Part shown: positions 22,472 to 33,715 of the stretch, piece by piece | How positions within the stretch are numbered: position 1 is the first letter of the stretch | Layout of the letters: each line of letters starts with the position of its first letter | Source: Macrolepiota albuminosa | Taxonomy: Eukaryota; Basidiomycota; Agaricomycetes; Agaricales; Agaricaceae | NCBI GenBank assembly: GCA_027475525.1 | Contig: JAMWFC010000005.1 | Location: 186,001 to 250,000, forward strand | Length of the DNA: 64,000 bases | Direction: 5' to 3' | Translations under genes and position numbers: made by a program | Notes under the pieces: model-generated | Told to the model about the DNA's origin: nothing | What the model saw: the letters and a program-made list of their open reading frames with translations, nothing else | Database searches by the model: none

Positions 22472-25420
22472 TAGACCATGCCTCATCGATGAAGTTGTCT
22501 GTGGCGCCACTGTCGACGAGGGTGTCAAGGGGGGTTCTGGAGGGGGTGAGGCGGGTTTTGAGGAGGAGGAAGTGTGAGGAGTGGGAGGGTAGGTAAGCCA
22601 TGAGGGTGTCCGTGAGGGTGTCCTGTGCAAGTGCCGTGGAGCGAAGATGGGAAACCGGGGTGGAGAAAACGTCGGGGTCGATTCTGTAATTTAGGGCGTC
22701 TTCTGGGTCTAAATTGCCAGGTCGTTTTCCGAATACTCAAAGGTGGCGTCCTCTTCTTTGAAGGTCCAGGTGGCGTGTCCCATAATCTGTTGTTGGAGAC
22801 ACTCGGAGATGAAATGGTCTTTCTCACCGCAGAGTATGCAAATGCCTTCCCTCCTTCGTTGTTCCTGCACATCCTTCGGAACTTTGATCCAGGGTCGTCC
22901 CTTCTTTTGAAGCCGGTTGGCCCAGAGGGCCTCCTCATCCCATTTGTCAGCAAAGTCGAGGTCTTTAGGGTCTTCTGGGGGTTCCTCGGGGCTTGGCACG
23001 TCGCCCGGGTCGTGGGCGGCCATGGCGGCGTTGAGTTGGGCCTGGGGGCAGGCGCCGCTGCCGGAGTTAGTATTGGGTGGGCTGCGACTTACCGGAGGTT
23101 GGCCGCCGGGGAACGCAGGGGGACCGGGGTTTTGATTTTGAGGGTTGGGGGTTTTGCCGGAGGGCCATGGAGGTCCTCCCCTAGGGTTTCAGGGGGGTCA
23201 GGAGTTTGAATACTTGCTGCGGTCTTCCCAGTAGCATTGGTCAATCTGTATGACGAGGGCCTTGTATCTGTCATAGGAGGGTTGTTTTGGGGCAAGTTGG
23301 AGGACGTCCTTGATACGTTGCGGCAGGGCACGGTGGAGGGCATACCAGAGGGCGCTGTAATTCCAACCTGTCTTGTAAGCTTCCTTCTCAAAATGTACGA
23401 TGAAGGTGGTGAAACGTTCTTCAGAGCGCATCCGGAGGTTGAAGAGGTTGTCCTCGGCCTCAGCCACGGTGTCATAGATCCCAAATTTTCCGGAGAACTC
23501 ATCGATGAAGGCTTGCCAGTGAGAGAGTGCTGGGCTGTTGGGGTCGAACTGGATGAGGGCTGTGTAATGGTCGAAGGCGATCCCCTGGAGGTACGAGGTG
23601 GCACAGGCCACCCAGGAGCTGTCAACCTGGAATGTGAGTGGCTTCGCCTGAAACATGTTAAGACATTGGGTGAGGAATGTACGCCATTTTTGGGGGTCCC
23701 GGCCCGTGAATGCATCAGGCTTTTGAATGTCCAGGCGTCCTTCGTGGGTGAGGGCGTCGCGAGCGTCATCCGGTCTGGCAGCGTTGCGGGGAGGGGGGCC
23801 GGCATTGTAGTAGTAGTAATAATGGTTACCCCCCCCCTCCTTGTGGAGGAAAGGCACTGAGGGCAGGACCCCACCTGCCTGGAGGGCCTCCTCCAGGTGG
23901 CTCACCTGGGAGTCCATGCCTGGGAGGTCCGTTGTCCCAGGAGGGTTCGTTCCTGCTGGGGGGAGGCCCAGGTCTCCACGCAGGGGGTGGCGGAGGCAGG
24001 AGGCCTGGGGGTTGTCTTCGAGGTTTGGCTGGGGATGGCGGAGGCAGCCGGGGAGGGTTCGGTGGTGTTGGGTTGGTCTGAGGGGGGCCGGGTGCTGGGT
24101 CGGGTGCTGGGTTGCACGGGGGACATTCAGCCTGAGAGGGTCGCACCTGCATAGGAGGTCGCGGGTGGTTCCGGAGGTCAAAGTGGGGCGGTGGGTTGTG
24201 ACGGAAGCTGGGTTCCAGAGGGGCCAGAGTGGACGTGGGAGGCGGTGCTGGGGCGGTTGCGGGCATGGGGCGTTGTTTGTTGTTGCCGCCCATGAGCTTG
24301 TCGATGTAGCACAACGTGTCGTCTGTGCTAGGGATGTCCATCCAGGGTCTACCAGAGTTTGCTGGAGGTGGAGGTCAGGCATTGTCCATTCGTGGGAGTG
24401 GTTCCAAGAGTCTCTGGGGCTGCTCCCAGGTCTCGAAGGTGCTAGGAATGGAGTTAGCCCTATGGCAAGTTGACAAGCCTACCATGCAGGCAGCGGGTTG
24501 GTCGAATAGGCCTTCTGTTGGGTTGAGGGATTGTAGTATGGCTGAGGTGTTTTGTCGCTCTTTCCGTTGTCGTTGCTCTGGAGTGGGGACCACGGGGGCT
24601 GCCGGGGCTGGTTCCAGGGGTTCCCGCTGGATGTGAATCAAGCGGCCTGGGTCTGCAGAGTCGTTGAGGGGTCAAGGGGAGGGGGACGCATGGACTTTGT
24701 CAAGCAGTTGTTGCAATTCTTCGCAGAGGATCATGTTGCGTCTATACTTTAACATAGTCTGCTCTGGGAGTTCTCCTCATGTGAGGCGATCCCTGAATTT
24801 GACCAAGCAATGGGCCCAGTCCTCCAGAGTGCCTGCGAAGTCGTCGTGTCTAAATTCTGTGAGTAGCGCCCTTGCCTGTTGCGTGAAGTCCTCCGGCGAG
24901 ATCCTGAGTGAGTGGAGCACTTTGTCCTGTTGCCATTTGTAGTCCTCGAGACATTGTCATCCCATTGGCAAGGGAGGGGTCTGAGCGGGTGGGGCAGCAG
25001 TCAGGTAGTGTTGAGGGGGATAGTTGTAGTTGAGAGGTCCCCAGGGTTGGGGGGCAGGGTGCTGGTAACCGTAATAGGGGGTGGGTGCAAAGGGGCCCTC
25101 ACTGGGGAGTACCGGGCGAGGTCCACTGGGAACTGGTGGTGTCTCTGGCAGGCCCCTGGAGATGCTCCGGTACAAGGGGATCTCCACGGGTCACGCCATG
25201 GCTAGGTTGGGCAGAGGGGCCTAGCTGGCTGAGGGCCCCAGATCATAGAGGGATGGGTCAGGGGCCCAGTGGTGGTGGAGATATTGGGGTTCGTATAGGA
25301 GAGGTGGATAGGTGGGGTGGGGGGTCTGTGCAGAGTAGTGATCAGGGAGTGGGCGCCCGTAAGGGTCAGTCTAGTAGCCCATGGGGTAGTAGATATGAGT
25401 ATACGTAGCCATCAAGAATG
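22472..25420 (-). pseudogene. Element D gag and start of protease
   Basis: The start MATYTHIYYPMGY on the minus strand corresponds to MAMYTH in element A. A helical segment, a Pro-rich linker and the capsid-like region are present, and the long frame 24382-23198 is still open over 394 codons. The zinc knuckle CILCGEKDHFISEC lies at about 22835-22794. The protease starts as LVDSGATDNFIDEAW at 22530-22480 and is cut by element A's LTR. TGA or TAG codons occur near 24965, 24775, 24680 and 24360. This copy retains more of gag than A and is the better reference for it. Confidence 0.83.
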
Positions 25421-25445
25421 GTGTAAGGAGGGAGTCTTGGTATTA

Positions 25446-26731
25446 TGTCAGGTTCCGCTGAGTCGGGGGCTTTCTGGGAAAGCAACGCCCTTACAATGCG
25501 GACTTGACTTACAGATACTCGGGTTTCTGGGACTCCGGGGCTAGGACTTCAGGGTTCAAGATGCAGACAGGGGTGATCCTGGGAGAGGGGACTTGATCCA
25601 GGGATTTTGGGTTTCGGGTAGCTGGAGGTTGGGTGGGGGTCAATGTCAGGGGACCCCTCATTCCTTTCTTCTTTCACCCCTTATTTCTTCACTCTCCTTT
25701 CATTCACTTCCTTATTTCTTCTACCATTCTCTCATTTTGCTGTTACTACTTCTTCAACACTATCTGTTGGTACTATTCTCAACCTTTGAGGTGCTCTGGT
25801 TCTTTAGCTATCACTCAGACAAGTGTGGGCCCTTCAGCACCGCTCCAGGCTGCTTAGATAAGCCGGAGTTTGCCTTTCTGACTTCTAAAGTCCGGAGTTT
25901 TCCTCCCTTGTTTGCACACTTGTTTGGTTAGTCAATTTTCGAGTTTTTAAGGTTTTGTTGTACTGTACAGTTGTTTCCCATGCTTCAGAGGCCCCAGAAG
26001 CGTCCAACCTGGCATAGGGAATCCCCAGACTTGTTCTCTTTGGATCTCCCTCTGCCAGGTGAGTAGCTACCTTGATATTGTCAGTATATATTCTAATACA
26101 CTTTGGATCTCCCTCTGCCAGCTGTGTGACTGAGCCACAGCCTCTAGAGGTTGCCCTTGCAGTCAAGTCGTAAACCAGGGGTTCTAAGACAAGACCAGGT
26201 TAACAAATTATAAGTCGCGAAGTGCATATCAAACTTAGAGCACGCAATTATTCAAGCATGCCAGTCAAAGCGTGCCAGTCAGTGCGTACCAGTCAAGCAG
26301 AGGGCACGGAACAATTCAAGTTAATATCAAGACTAGCAAATACAACAGGGAACTACGCTATAAGTACTACGGGGCTGGGTCTCGGGGTTCCAGGGTGTCT
26401 GAGATGAGATCCGGGAGGCATTGAGTAGCAGGCAGGGGTTGTATACATGGATTGCACATGTGGGGTGCGCGATCAATTGGCGTGGAGGGAGCTGTGATGC
26501 GTGATGCGTGATGGCTGGGAGCGAGTTGCATGATCCAATTGTTGATGGTGGTTGATCCCAGGGTCCGTGATGCGGGGTCCCCAGGAGGATGGTGGGTGGC
26601 GGTCTTTGATGCGTGTGATGGCGGTGTCGGCAGCTGTGGGGGTGGGGCGCATTGTGGGGTTGTCAAAAGAGGGTCCTGAATGGGGCCCCAGGGATGTCCC
26701 GGGGAGGTCCCGGAGAGGAGGGGTCGTGACA
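25446..26731 (-). repeat. 5' LTR of element D, split by another LTR
   Basis: Reversed LTR of the A family: TGTCAGGTTCCGC at 25446 and GGGTCGTGACA at 26731. It is interrupted by a 518-bp LTR at 25644-26161. Without the insertion it is about 763 bp, the family length. Its outer right flank is CATGC (26732-26736). Confidence 0.9.
25644..26161 (+). repeat. Solo LTR of a different family inside D's LTR
   Basis: The repeat begins TGTCAGGGGACC, ends TTGCCCTTGCA, and is flanked by GTCAA at 25639-25643 and 26162-26166. A decayed copy of the same repeat, reversed, is recognisable at about 47427-47845 (TTTGGATCTCCCTCTGCCAG and GGCATAGGGAATCCCCAGAC are shared). It carries a 22-bp motif twice, 63 bp apart (26038 and 26101). 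Confidence 0.85.
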
Positions 26732-27257
26732 CATGCCAATCACTGGATCATGTCAAACACCCCGACCATCATGCATCACACATCAGGACACCCTTCCATG
26801 CCAATTGATCACATGCCCCGCATGCACAATCTCTGGTATACAGTTTCCTCTTCTCCTGACGCTGCCCATTAACTCCTGGAACCGCCCCAGACATCCCAGG
26901 ACCCCTCAGGAACCTGGGGCAGCCTCTACCAGTATTTAAGAGTAGCTACCTGCTTGTTGTACTCTAGTCTTAATATTACACTTGTTTGTTTGTGTGCTCT
27001 TTGATTGACTGGTACGCACTGACTGGTATGCTTTGACTGGCATGCTCAATTTGTTCATGTGCTCTTAAGATTGGTATGCACTTCGCAATTTAAACTTTAT
27101 TAACTGGGTCTCATCCTAGAACCTCCGGTTCTCGACTCGACTCAAACCCCCTTTAACCCAGTCCGGAGTTCCAGACACACCTGAGTACATGTAGATCAAG
27201 TCCATCTTGTAAGGGTGTTGCTTTCTCAGAAAGCCCCCAACTCAGCGGAACTTGACA
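26732..27257 (+). repeat. Truncated LTR of the A/D family
   Basis: This is plus-oriented and ends in GCGGAACTTGACA. Its left part was cut by the insertion of element D. It is more diverged than the A and D LTRs, with many CpG sites changed to TpG or CpA. Confidence 0.8.
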
Positions 27258-27914
27258 CACACACATCAGACCTGCCATCATGCTGCACCTCCTGACAGCC
27301 CCACATCACAGACTCCAGGACCACCCACTGGCACAACAATCAACAATTAGATCATGTCAATTACCCTAGCTATTATGCATCATGCATCATGGCCATCTCT
27401 CCATGCCAATTGATCGCACACTCTGCATGGGCAATCTCCGGTATACAATTCCCCCTCCTCCCTCTGCTGCCCATTAACTCCTGGAACCGCCCCAGACATC
27501 CTGGAACCTCTCAGGAACCCAGAGTAACCCCCACCGTTACTTAAAGAGTAGCTACCCACTTCTAGTAGACTAGTCTTAATATTACATTGATTGTTTGCAT
27601 GTCCCTTTAGATTGACTGGTACATATTGACTGGCATGCTCAACTTATTTGCATGCTTTTTAAATTGGTACACACTTTGTGACCTAAAGTTTATTAACCCC
27701 GGTCTTGTCCTAGAACCCCCAGTTCTTGACTTGACCCTAACCCCCTCATCCTTTTGACTTCACCTGATTTCTGGACTAAGTCCTTTACTCCAGAAACCTG
27801 TCTTGAACTCCGGAGCACAGTCCAGAGTTCCAGACACCCAAGTACACATAGATCAAGTCTGCCTTGTAAGGGCATTGCTTTTCTGGAAAGCCCCCAACTC
27901 AGTGGAACCTGACA
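27258..27914 (+). repeat. Second truncated LTR of the A/D family
   Basis: This is a second plus-oriented copy ending GTGGAACCTGACA at 27914. It contains the family landmarks (CTCCTGGAACCGCCCCAGACATCC, split here as CTCCTGGAACC and GCCCCAGACATCC; TTGACTGGTA; AGTTCCAGACACCCAAGTA). The TG start is not recognisable. It directly follows the previous copy. Confidence 0.78.
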
Positions 27915-27984
27915 GGCATTTACTTACATTCTTATCAGTTCACCACTCTCTAGCAACAGCTAATTTATTTACTATAAATACTTA
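27915..27984 (-). repeat. Fragment of a decayed LTR left of the Helitrons
   Basis: The 70 bp match the reverse complement of about 38345-38450 (CATTTACTTACATTCTTATC, ACTATAAATACTTA). The remainder of this LTR continues after the Helitrons at 36132. The inverted copy therefore serves as an empty-site reference for the Helitron insertion. Confidence 0.72.
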
Positions 27985-28657
27985 TCTATATAGAATGCGA
28001 CAAGGCCTGGGAAATGATCTGATTAGTCAGTTTTGACAGTTTCTGACTAAGGCTGACACATACTTCCTTTTTTGACTGCTTTTTGTTAAATGTGTGTATA
28101 AAATGCTTAGAAATTTTAAAGAAAATCACAGAAAATCAGGAAAAATTCGAAGGCTACTGATACACTGATTTGAGTTTCTTTTGGAGATTTATAAATGCTT
28201 AATAAAATCTGAAAAATTCAAGAAAAATTCAATTTAGCTTACAATAATGCTCTGAGAGTTGAGGAAAACTGAGATTGAGCACTGAGTTGTGGAAGACCGA
28301 GGCCTTAACTGAACAAAGTGAGGTTGAGGCTGGGATTAAACATTGAGTTGTGAAGACCAAGGCCTTGACCGAACAAAGTGAGGTTGAGGCTGGGATTAAG
28401 CATTGAGTTGTGAAGACTGAGGCCTTAACTGAACAAAGTGAGGTTGAGGCTGGGATTAAGCATTGAGTTGTGAAGACCAAGGCCTTAACCAAATGAAGTG
28501 AGGTTAAGGCTGGGATTAAGCACTGAGTTCTCTATACATACTTGGAGCTCTAACCAAACGAAGTGAGGTTAGGGTGGAGGCTTAGTTGGGGGGGGGTTTG
28601 GGGGCGAAGCCCCCAATGAGCTACAAAATTTGTGCCAAAGGCACGAATCGTAGCTCG
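27985..28657 (+). mobile_element. Non-autonomous Helitron-like element
   Basis: It begins TCTATATAGAATGCGACAA and ends in a hairpin-forming tail (GAGCTAC..GTGCC, loop, GGCAC..GTAGCTC) at 28657. The first 100 bp resemble the start of the next element (28658) and the last 100 bp resemble its end (36030-36131). There is no coding sequence; most of the interior is a minisatellite. The base before it is A, and the base after the tandem pair is T, the usual Helitron target. Confidence 0.68.
28262..28560. repeat. 60-bp minisatellite in the Helitron tail
   Basis: Four to five imperfect 60-bp units are built around GAACAAAGTGAGGTTGAGG and TGGGATTAAGCATTGAGTTG. Related units with the same GAACAAAGTGAGGTT core occur near the end of the autonomous element (35820-36060). 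The repeat therefore belongs to the subterminal region of this Helitron family. Confidence 0.8.
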
Positions 28658-29604
28658 TCTCTATATAATGCAACAACACCATGGGAAATGATGTGCTTAG
28701 TCAGTTTTGACAGTTTCTGACTAAGGCTGACAAATACTTCCTTTTTCGTCTCTTTTTTCAGTCAGTTGGAAAAAGAAACAGTATATTAGTTATTATTTAA
28801 GTAATAAAAATATGTATATTAAATATTTCATTGTATGCTATCTCTCAGACACATGTGGAAGGTGTCCGGAGTCTGTGGATGTGGCCAAGGCCCAAATGCA
28901 ATTTAGTGGACACCAGTTTTCACGTCTTGTGTGTTCTTTACCCAAACAGCACCAATTTTTCCACGGTTTCAACGTTGTAGTGAGTAAACTACACTACAAA
29001 GTAAGTGTTGATTAATTGATTGATAGCACCAATTTTTCCACGGTTTCAACGTTGTAGTGAGTAAACTACACTACAAAGTAAGTGTTGATTAATTGATTGA
29101 TTGATTGATTGATTGATATTAATAAATGATCAATTTAGCTACAACTTCAAAACTTGATTACAAAGTAAGTATTGACTGATTGATTGATTGATGACCATTA
29201 ACAAACATTCTTATAGCGAAATTTTCAAACTCAACTACAAAGTAAGTAATGATTGATTGATTGATTGATGATTCTTAACAAACATTCAATAGCTCAACAA
29301 CTTTCAGCTATTGATTGATCATTGTAAGTGATTTTTGTTGTATTTGGGCTTAGAAAATTCGAAAAAATCACAGAAAAATCAGGAAAAATTCAATTCAGCT
29401 TATAGTGAAAGTTTGGGCTATTGTAGTAAGTGACATTTATTGTTTTTGGGCTTTATAAATGCTTAAAAAATTAAATAAAATCAAGAAAAATTCAATTCAG
29501 CTTATAGTAACACTTGGACAACTTTGGGCTATTGATATACTCATCATGTAAGTGTCTTTCAATGGTTTTAAGCTATGAAAATGCCTAAAATATTATTCTT
29601 TCAG
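28658..29604 (+). other. Helitron 5' region without recognisable coding
   Basis: About 950 bp of AT-rich sequence. It has an exact 77-bp duplication from 28948, a GATT tetranucleotide run (about 29090-29118) and three related blocks with CTACAAAGTAAGT followed by GATTGATT. The GTAAGT and TTTCAG motifs hint at short 5' exons and introns (final acceptor near 29604), but I cannot fix an exon with confidence. A 67-codon ORF at 28812-29015 has no support. Confidence 0.4.
28948..29101. repeat. Exact 77-bp tandem duplication 6 (Helitron 5' region)
   Basis: Second copy starts at 29025. Perfect match in otherwise unique sequence. Confidence 0.97.
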
Positions 29605-32420
29605 GCAATCTTCAACTACTCATCCTCATAATGAACCCAGTACTCCTGAAGGTCAAAGACAGCAGGCTAGGATTCAAAGCAGGCTACAACAGTTACAAAT
29701 GACTGATCCTGATGAGCATCAGGCAAATAGAAGTAGAAGATCTACTTCAGTGGTTATACCACTTCAATATGGAACTGGGGATATGGGAACTGGGGATATG
29801 AGAATTGGAAGTGCTTCTAGCTCTTTGAGGAGGCCTATTGGACCAACTGTTACTGTGGACTTATTTGCATCTGAGGATGTGCAACTTGGAACTACAGGAT
29901 TGGGGGATATGAGAACTGGGGGAAATAATCAGATTGCTTCAAGCTCTGAGGAAAATACTTCTAGCTCTTTGAGGAGGCCTATTAGACCACCAACTGTTGC
30001 TGAGGATCTATTTGCTAGGGCTATTCCTGAAACTCATTTACCTGAAGGATGGAATGCTCCTTTGCAAAATCCTATTCCTAGAATGATACCACCTCTACCT
30101 CTTGCTGCACATAGAGCTCCTTATGTGCCTTCAATAGTAGCACCTCTACCAGCTGCTGTGCATGGAAGAGATAATAGAGTGGGATCAGTCAATCAGCCTG
30201 TAGTTGGTGGAACTGTTATGAGTATACCTGAAACTCATTTGCCTGAAGGTTGGGATGCTCCTTTGCAGAATCCTATACCTAGAATGCCTGCTTTATATGG
30301 GCCTGCTTTACCACTACCACTGCCACCTATACTTGGGAATAGAGAGAGAGAAATTAACCAGCAGGTTGCTCCTATACAAGCACAAGCATTAGCAGCATTG
30401 CAAGACCAACAAAGGTTGAGGCATATTGCTGCAGCTGAGGAGCAGGATAGACAACAGCAGGCACTAGCAGTATTGCAAGAGCAGCAAAGGCTCAGACATA
30501 TTGCTATAGCTGAAGAGGAGGAGAGGCAACAGGAGTGGCAAAGGCAACAACAGGCATTAGCAGTATTGCATGAGCAACAACAGCTCAGAGAGCAAGGAAG
30601 ACAACTACAGATATTACACCAGCCAGAGGTGAGACAAAGATAACTTTCAGATGTTGCATTGACTAAGAAAGATTAACAGGATGTAGATCTCAATCCTGAA
30701 TATAGGCCTTTGAATGAGGCTAGGGCTCAAAGGATCTTAGAAGGCTGGGAACAAGAACATGCAGCTGATTTGGAGGAGGACTTTGACAATCTAGATGCTC
30801 AAGATCTGGATGATCCTGTTGACAATAGGAGACAGCCAAATCTAGCAGCAGAGCAACTGGAACCTCCTCTTCATCCTCCCATTCTACAACAACCTATAAA
30901 TGCTCTTCCAAGAGGAAGACAGCCTAATAATGATCCTGCTGAGGATATAGAGGAGGACTTAGAATATGTGGATCCACCTGTGCAAAATCTACCAGCACCT
31001 CCCATCCTACAAAGGGTTGATCATATTCAAGGCATCAATGCTCTTCCAAGAGGAAGACAGCCTTATATAGATGAACTCTCAGCACATTATCTTGGTCTTA
31101 TGGATGTTATATGTCCACACTGTCAGGCTCTACATTGGAATGCTGAAAAGCTTACCAGTTCTACTAGACATCATACAAAATTTGGCATGTGCTGTCTGCA
31201 AGGCCAGATTGATTTGCCTAGGCTTGCAGATGCTCCACCAGAACTGCTTGGCTTACTTCAAGGCTATCATGCTCTTTCTGATGCTTTTAAAGCATCTATT
31301 TGCCAATACAATGCAGCCTTTGCATTTACATCTCTGGGAGTCAAAATTGACCATGCAATTACAAATGCTCCAGGACCATACAACTTTAGGATTAATGGAG
31401 AGCTCCATCATCTGACAGGTGCTTTGCTTCCAACTGAAGGTGATCATCCTATATATGCACAACTCTACTTCTACGATCACAATCAACAATTGGCTTTTTG
31501 TCAAGGAAGCAATCCTAGATTGGATCCTCAGATAATGGCCTCTTTGCAGGATATGCTTCATAGAGTCAATCCCTTTATTGGCTTATACAAGCTTGCAAAG
31601 CAGATTATGACAGAAGTTCCTGAAGGCCAACCACAAAGGCTTTCTGTTCAACTTAGAGCTGACTTTGGAGACCATCAATGCTATAACAACCCTAATGAAC
31701 AGGAAGGAGTTGCTGCAATTATACCAGGAGATGGTTCTGAAGAACAATCAGATCACCGTGACATAGTCCTGCATTTGCATGGAGGTCAATTGAAGCAAAT
31801 CAGCCATTTACACCCTTTTTATACTCCTCTGCACTACACAATCATATTTTCAACTGGAGAACATGGATTTCATTTAAACATTCCTTCTCAGCTGGGACCA
31901 CAAGGGCAACGCAGAACACAAAATATCACCAAAACTGCTTACTATGCATACCGACTTCAGCAGAGATCTTTAGAAGCTAATGCCGCTTTGCTTTGGAGTG
32001 GTCAATTGTTTCAACAATATGTTGTCAATGCATGGGCTTCAATCAAACAAACAAAACTTAATTGGGTTAGATACAATCAAACAAAGATTAGGGCTGAAGT
32101 CTATCAAGGAGTGGTTGATGCAGCTACTGGAGATGAAGACTTACACAGGCAAAGCCAACGTGTGGTCCTCCCCTCTTCTCATGTTGGAAGTGAACGACAC
32201 ATGCAGCGACTATTCTAGGACTCTATGGCTATTTGCAGACATTTTCATAAACCAGATCTCTTCATCACTATGACTGCCAATCCAAAGTGAAGAGGCTCTG
32301 TTGAAAGAACCTATGGTTAATGAAAAGAGGCAAACAGCTTCTGACCATCCAGATATTGTTGCCAGAGTATTTGAACTCAAGAAAAATGCTCTTTTGAAGG
32401 ACATAAAAGATGGTCTGTTT

Positions 32421-32574
32421 GGAAAATGTGTGGCATCTGTCCATACCATTGAATTTCAAAAGAGAGGACTTCCACATATACATATCTTGATCTTTTTGGA
32501 AAATGTGTGGCATCTGTCCATACCATTGAATTTCAAAAGAGAGGACTTCCACATATACATATCTTGATCTTTTT
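32421..32574. repeat. Exact 77-bp tandem duplication 7 (Helitron HUH)
   Basis: Second copy starts at 32498. It repeats the GLPHIHIL motif, which occurs once in this protein family. Confidence 0.97.
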
Positions 32575-33561
32575 CCATTATCATGACAAGATCAAAGATG
32601 CAGCTCATGTGGACACTATTGTTTCTGCTCAAATTCCTGATCCAGTGACTCAGCCTCAATTGTATCAGGTATTGGCTTTGCTTGAATTATCAATGCAGTG
32701 ACTTACCTTTGTTATTAGGTTGTTACTACCAATATAGTTCATGGTCCATGTGGAGCAGATTTTCCCAATGCCAAGTGCATGGTAGATGGCAAATGTTTCA
32801 AGAGAGATCCCAAAGAATTTCAAGAGGCTACACAGTATGGTGATGATGGCTATCCTCAATATGCCAGACCTAACAATGGCCGCTTTTTTGAAAAGCATGG
32901 TCATTGTTATGACAATCGTAATGTTGTCCCATACAATTCATATCTCTCAGCCAAATTCCAATGTCATATCAATGTGGAAGTCTGTGCTTCAGTGGATGCA
33001 ATCAAATACATTCGCAAGTACATCTACAAGGGCCATGATAGGACAACTTTGGAAATTGCTAGGGAGGAGAGGGATGAAATCAAGGAACACTTGGATGCCA
33101 GATACATTTCTGCCTCTGAGGCTTGCTGGCACATCTTTGAATTCAACATGCATGCTGAATATCCTTCAGTATACAGATTGCCTGTGCACTTGGAAAACCA
33201 GCATGAAGTCTATTTCCCAGATGATGAACCAATACAGGTGGTGGCTGCTAGACCTAATGCAGACAAGACTGCACTCACAGCTTGGTTTGAAGCCAATACC
33301 AGGTTTTCCAATAATAACACCACTTATCAGAACTTTCCAACCAAGTTTGTTTATGAAGCATCTAAATGGAGTTGGAAGGAGAGGCAGAGAGGGACAGCAA
33401 TTGGAAGGATGTATTTTGCTTCACCAAGACAGGGAGAAAGGTTCTATCTCAGGATGCTCTTGACTGTTGTAACCAATGCAACTTCATGGGCTGATCTCAG
33501 AACAGTCAATGGCCATATCTATCCCACTTATCAAGAAGCATGCAAGGCTCTAGGTCTTTTG

Positions 33562-33715
33562 GAGGATGATGCAGAATGGAGGCAGTGTCTCACTGAAGCT
33601 GCTCCAATCCAACTAGGATCAGCTCTGAGACAGCTGTTGAGGATGATGCAGAATGGAGGCAGTGTCTCACTGAAGCTGCTCCAATCCAACTAGGATCAGC
33701 TCTGAGACAGCTGTT
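33562..33715. repeat. Exact 77-bp tandem duplication 8 (Helitron Rep)
   Basis: Second copy starts at 33639. The open frame resumes correctly only if one copy is dropped. Confidence 0.97.

Larger units (their letters stand above)
22472..26731 (-). mobile_element. Ty3/gypsy element D, minus strand, 5' part only
   Basis: Element D is the same family as A, read right to left: 5' LTR 26731-25446, leader, gag, then protease up to 22472, where element A has inserted. The rest of D must lie beyond the left end of the window. Comparison of A and D directly shows the type of decay: for example Arg CGA in A at about 1083 is TGA in D, and Gln CAG in D is TAG in A. Confidence 0.87.

Noticed and set aside
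22625..24473. Plus-strand ORFs of about 200 codons opposite element D gag
   Set aside because: They are antisense shadows of gag, Gly/Val/Trp-rich without motifs, and are not kept in element A.
28262..28560. Direct repeats considered as a CRISPR array
   Set aside because: Units are adjacent and imperfect with no unique spacers, and the sequence is eukaryotic.
28812..29015. 67-codon ORF upstream of the Helitron gene
   Set aside because: It is disturbed by a 77-bp duplication, lies in AT-rich repeat sequence and has no recognisable motif.
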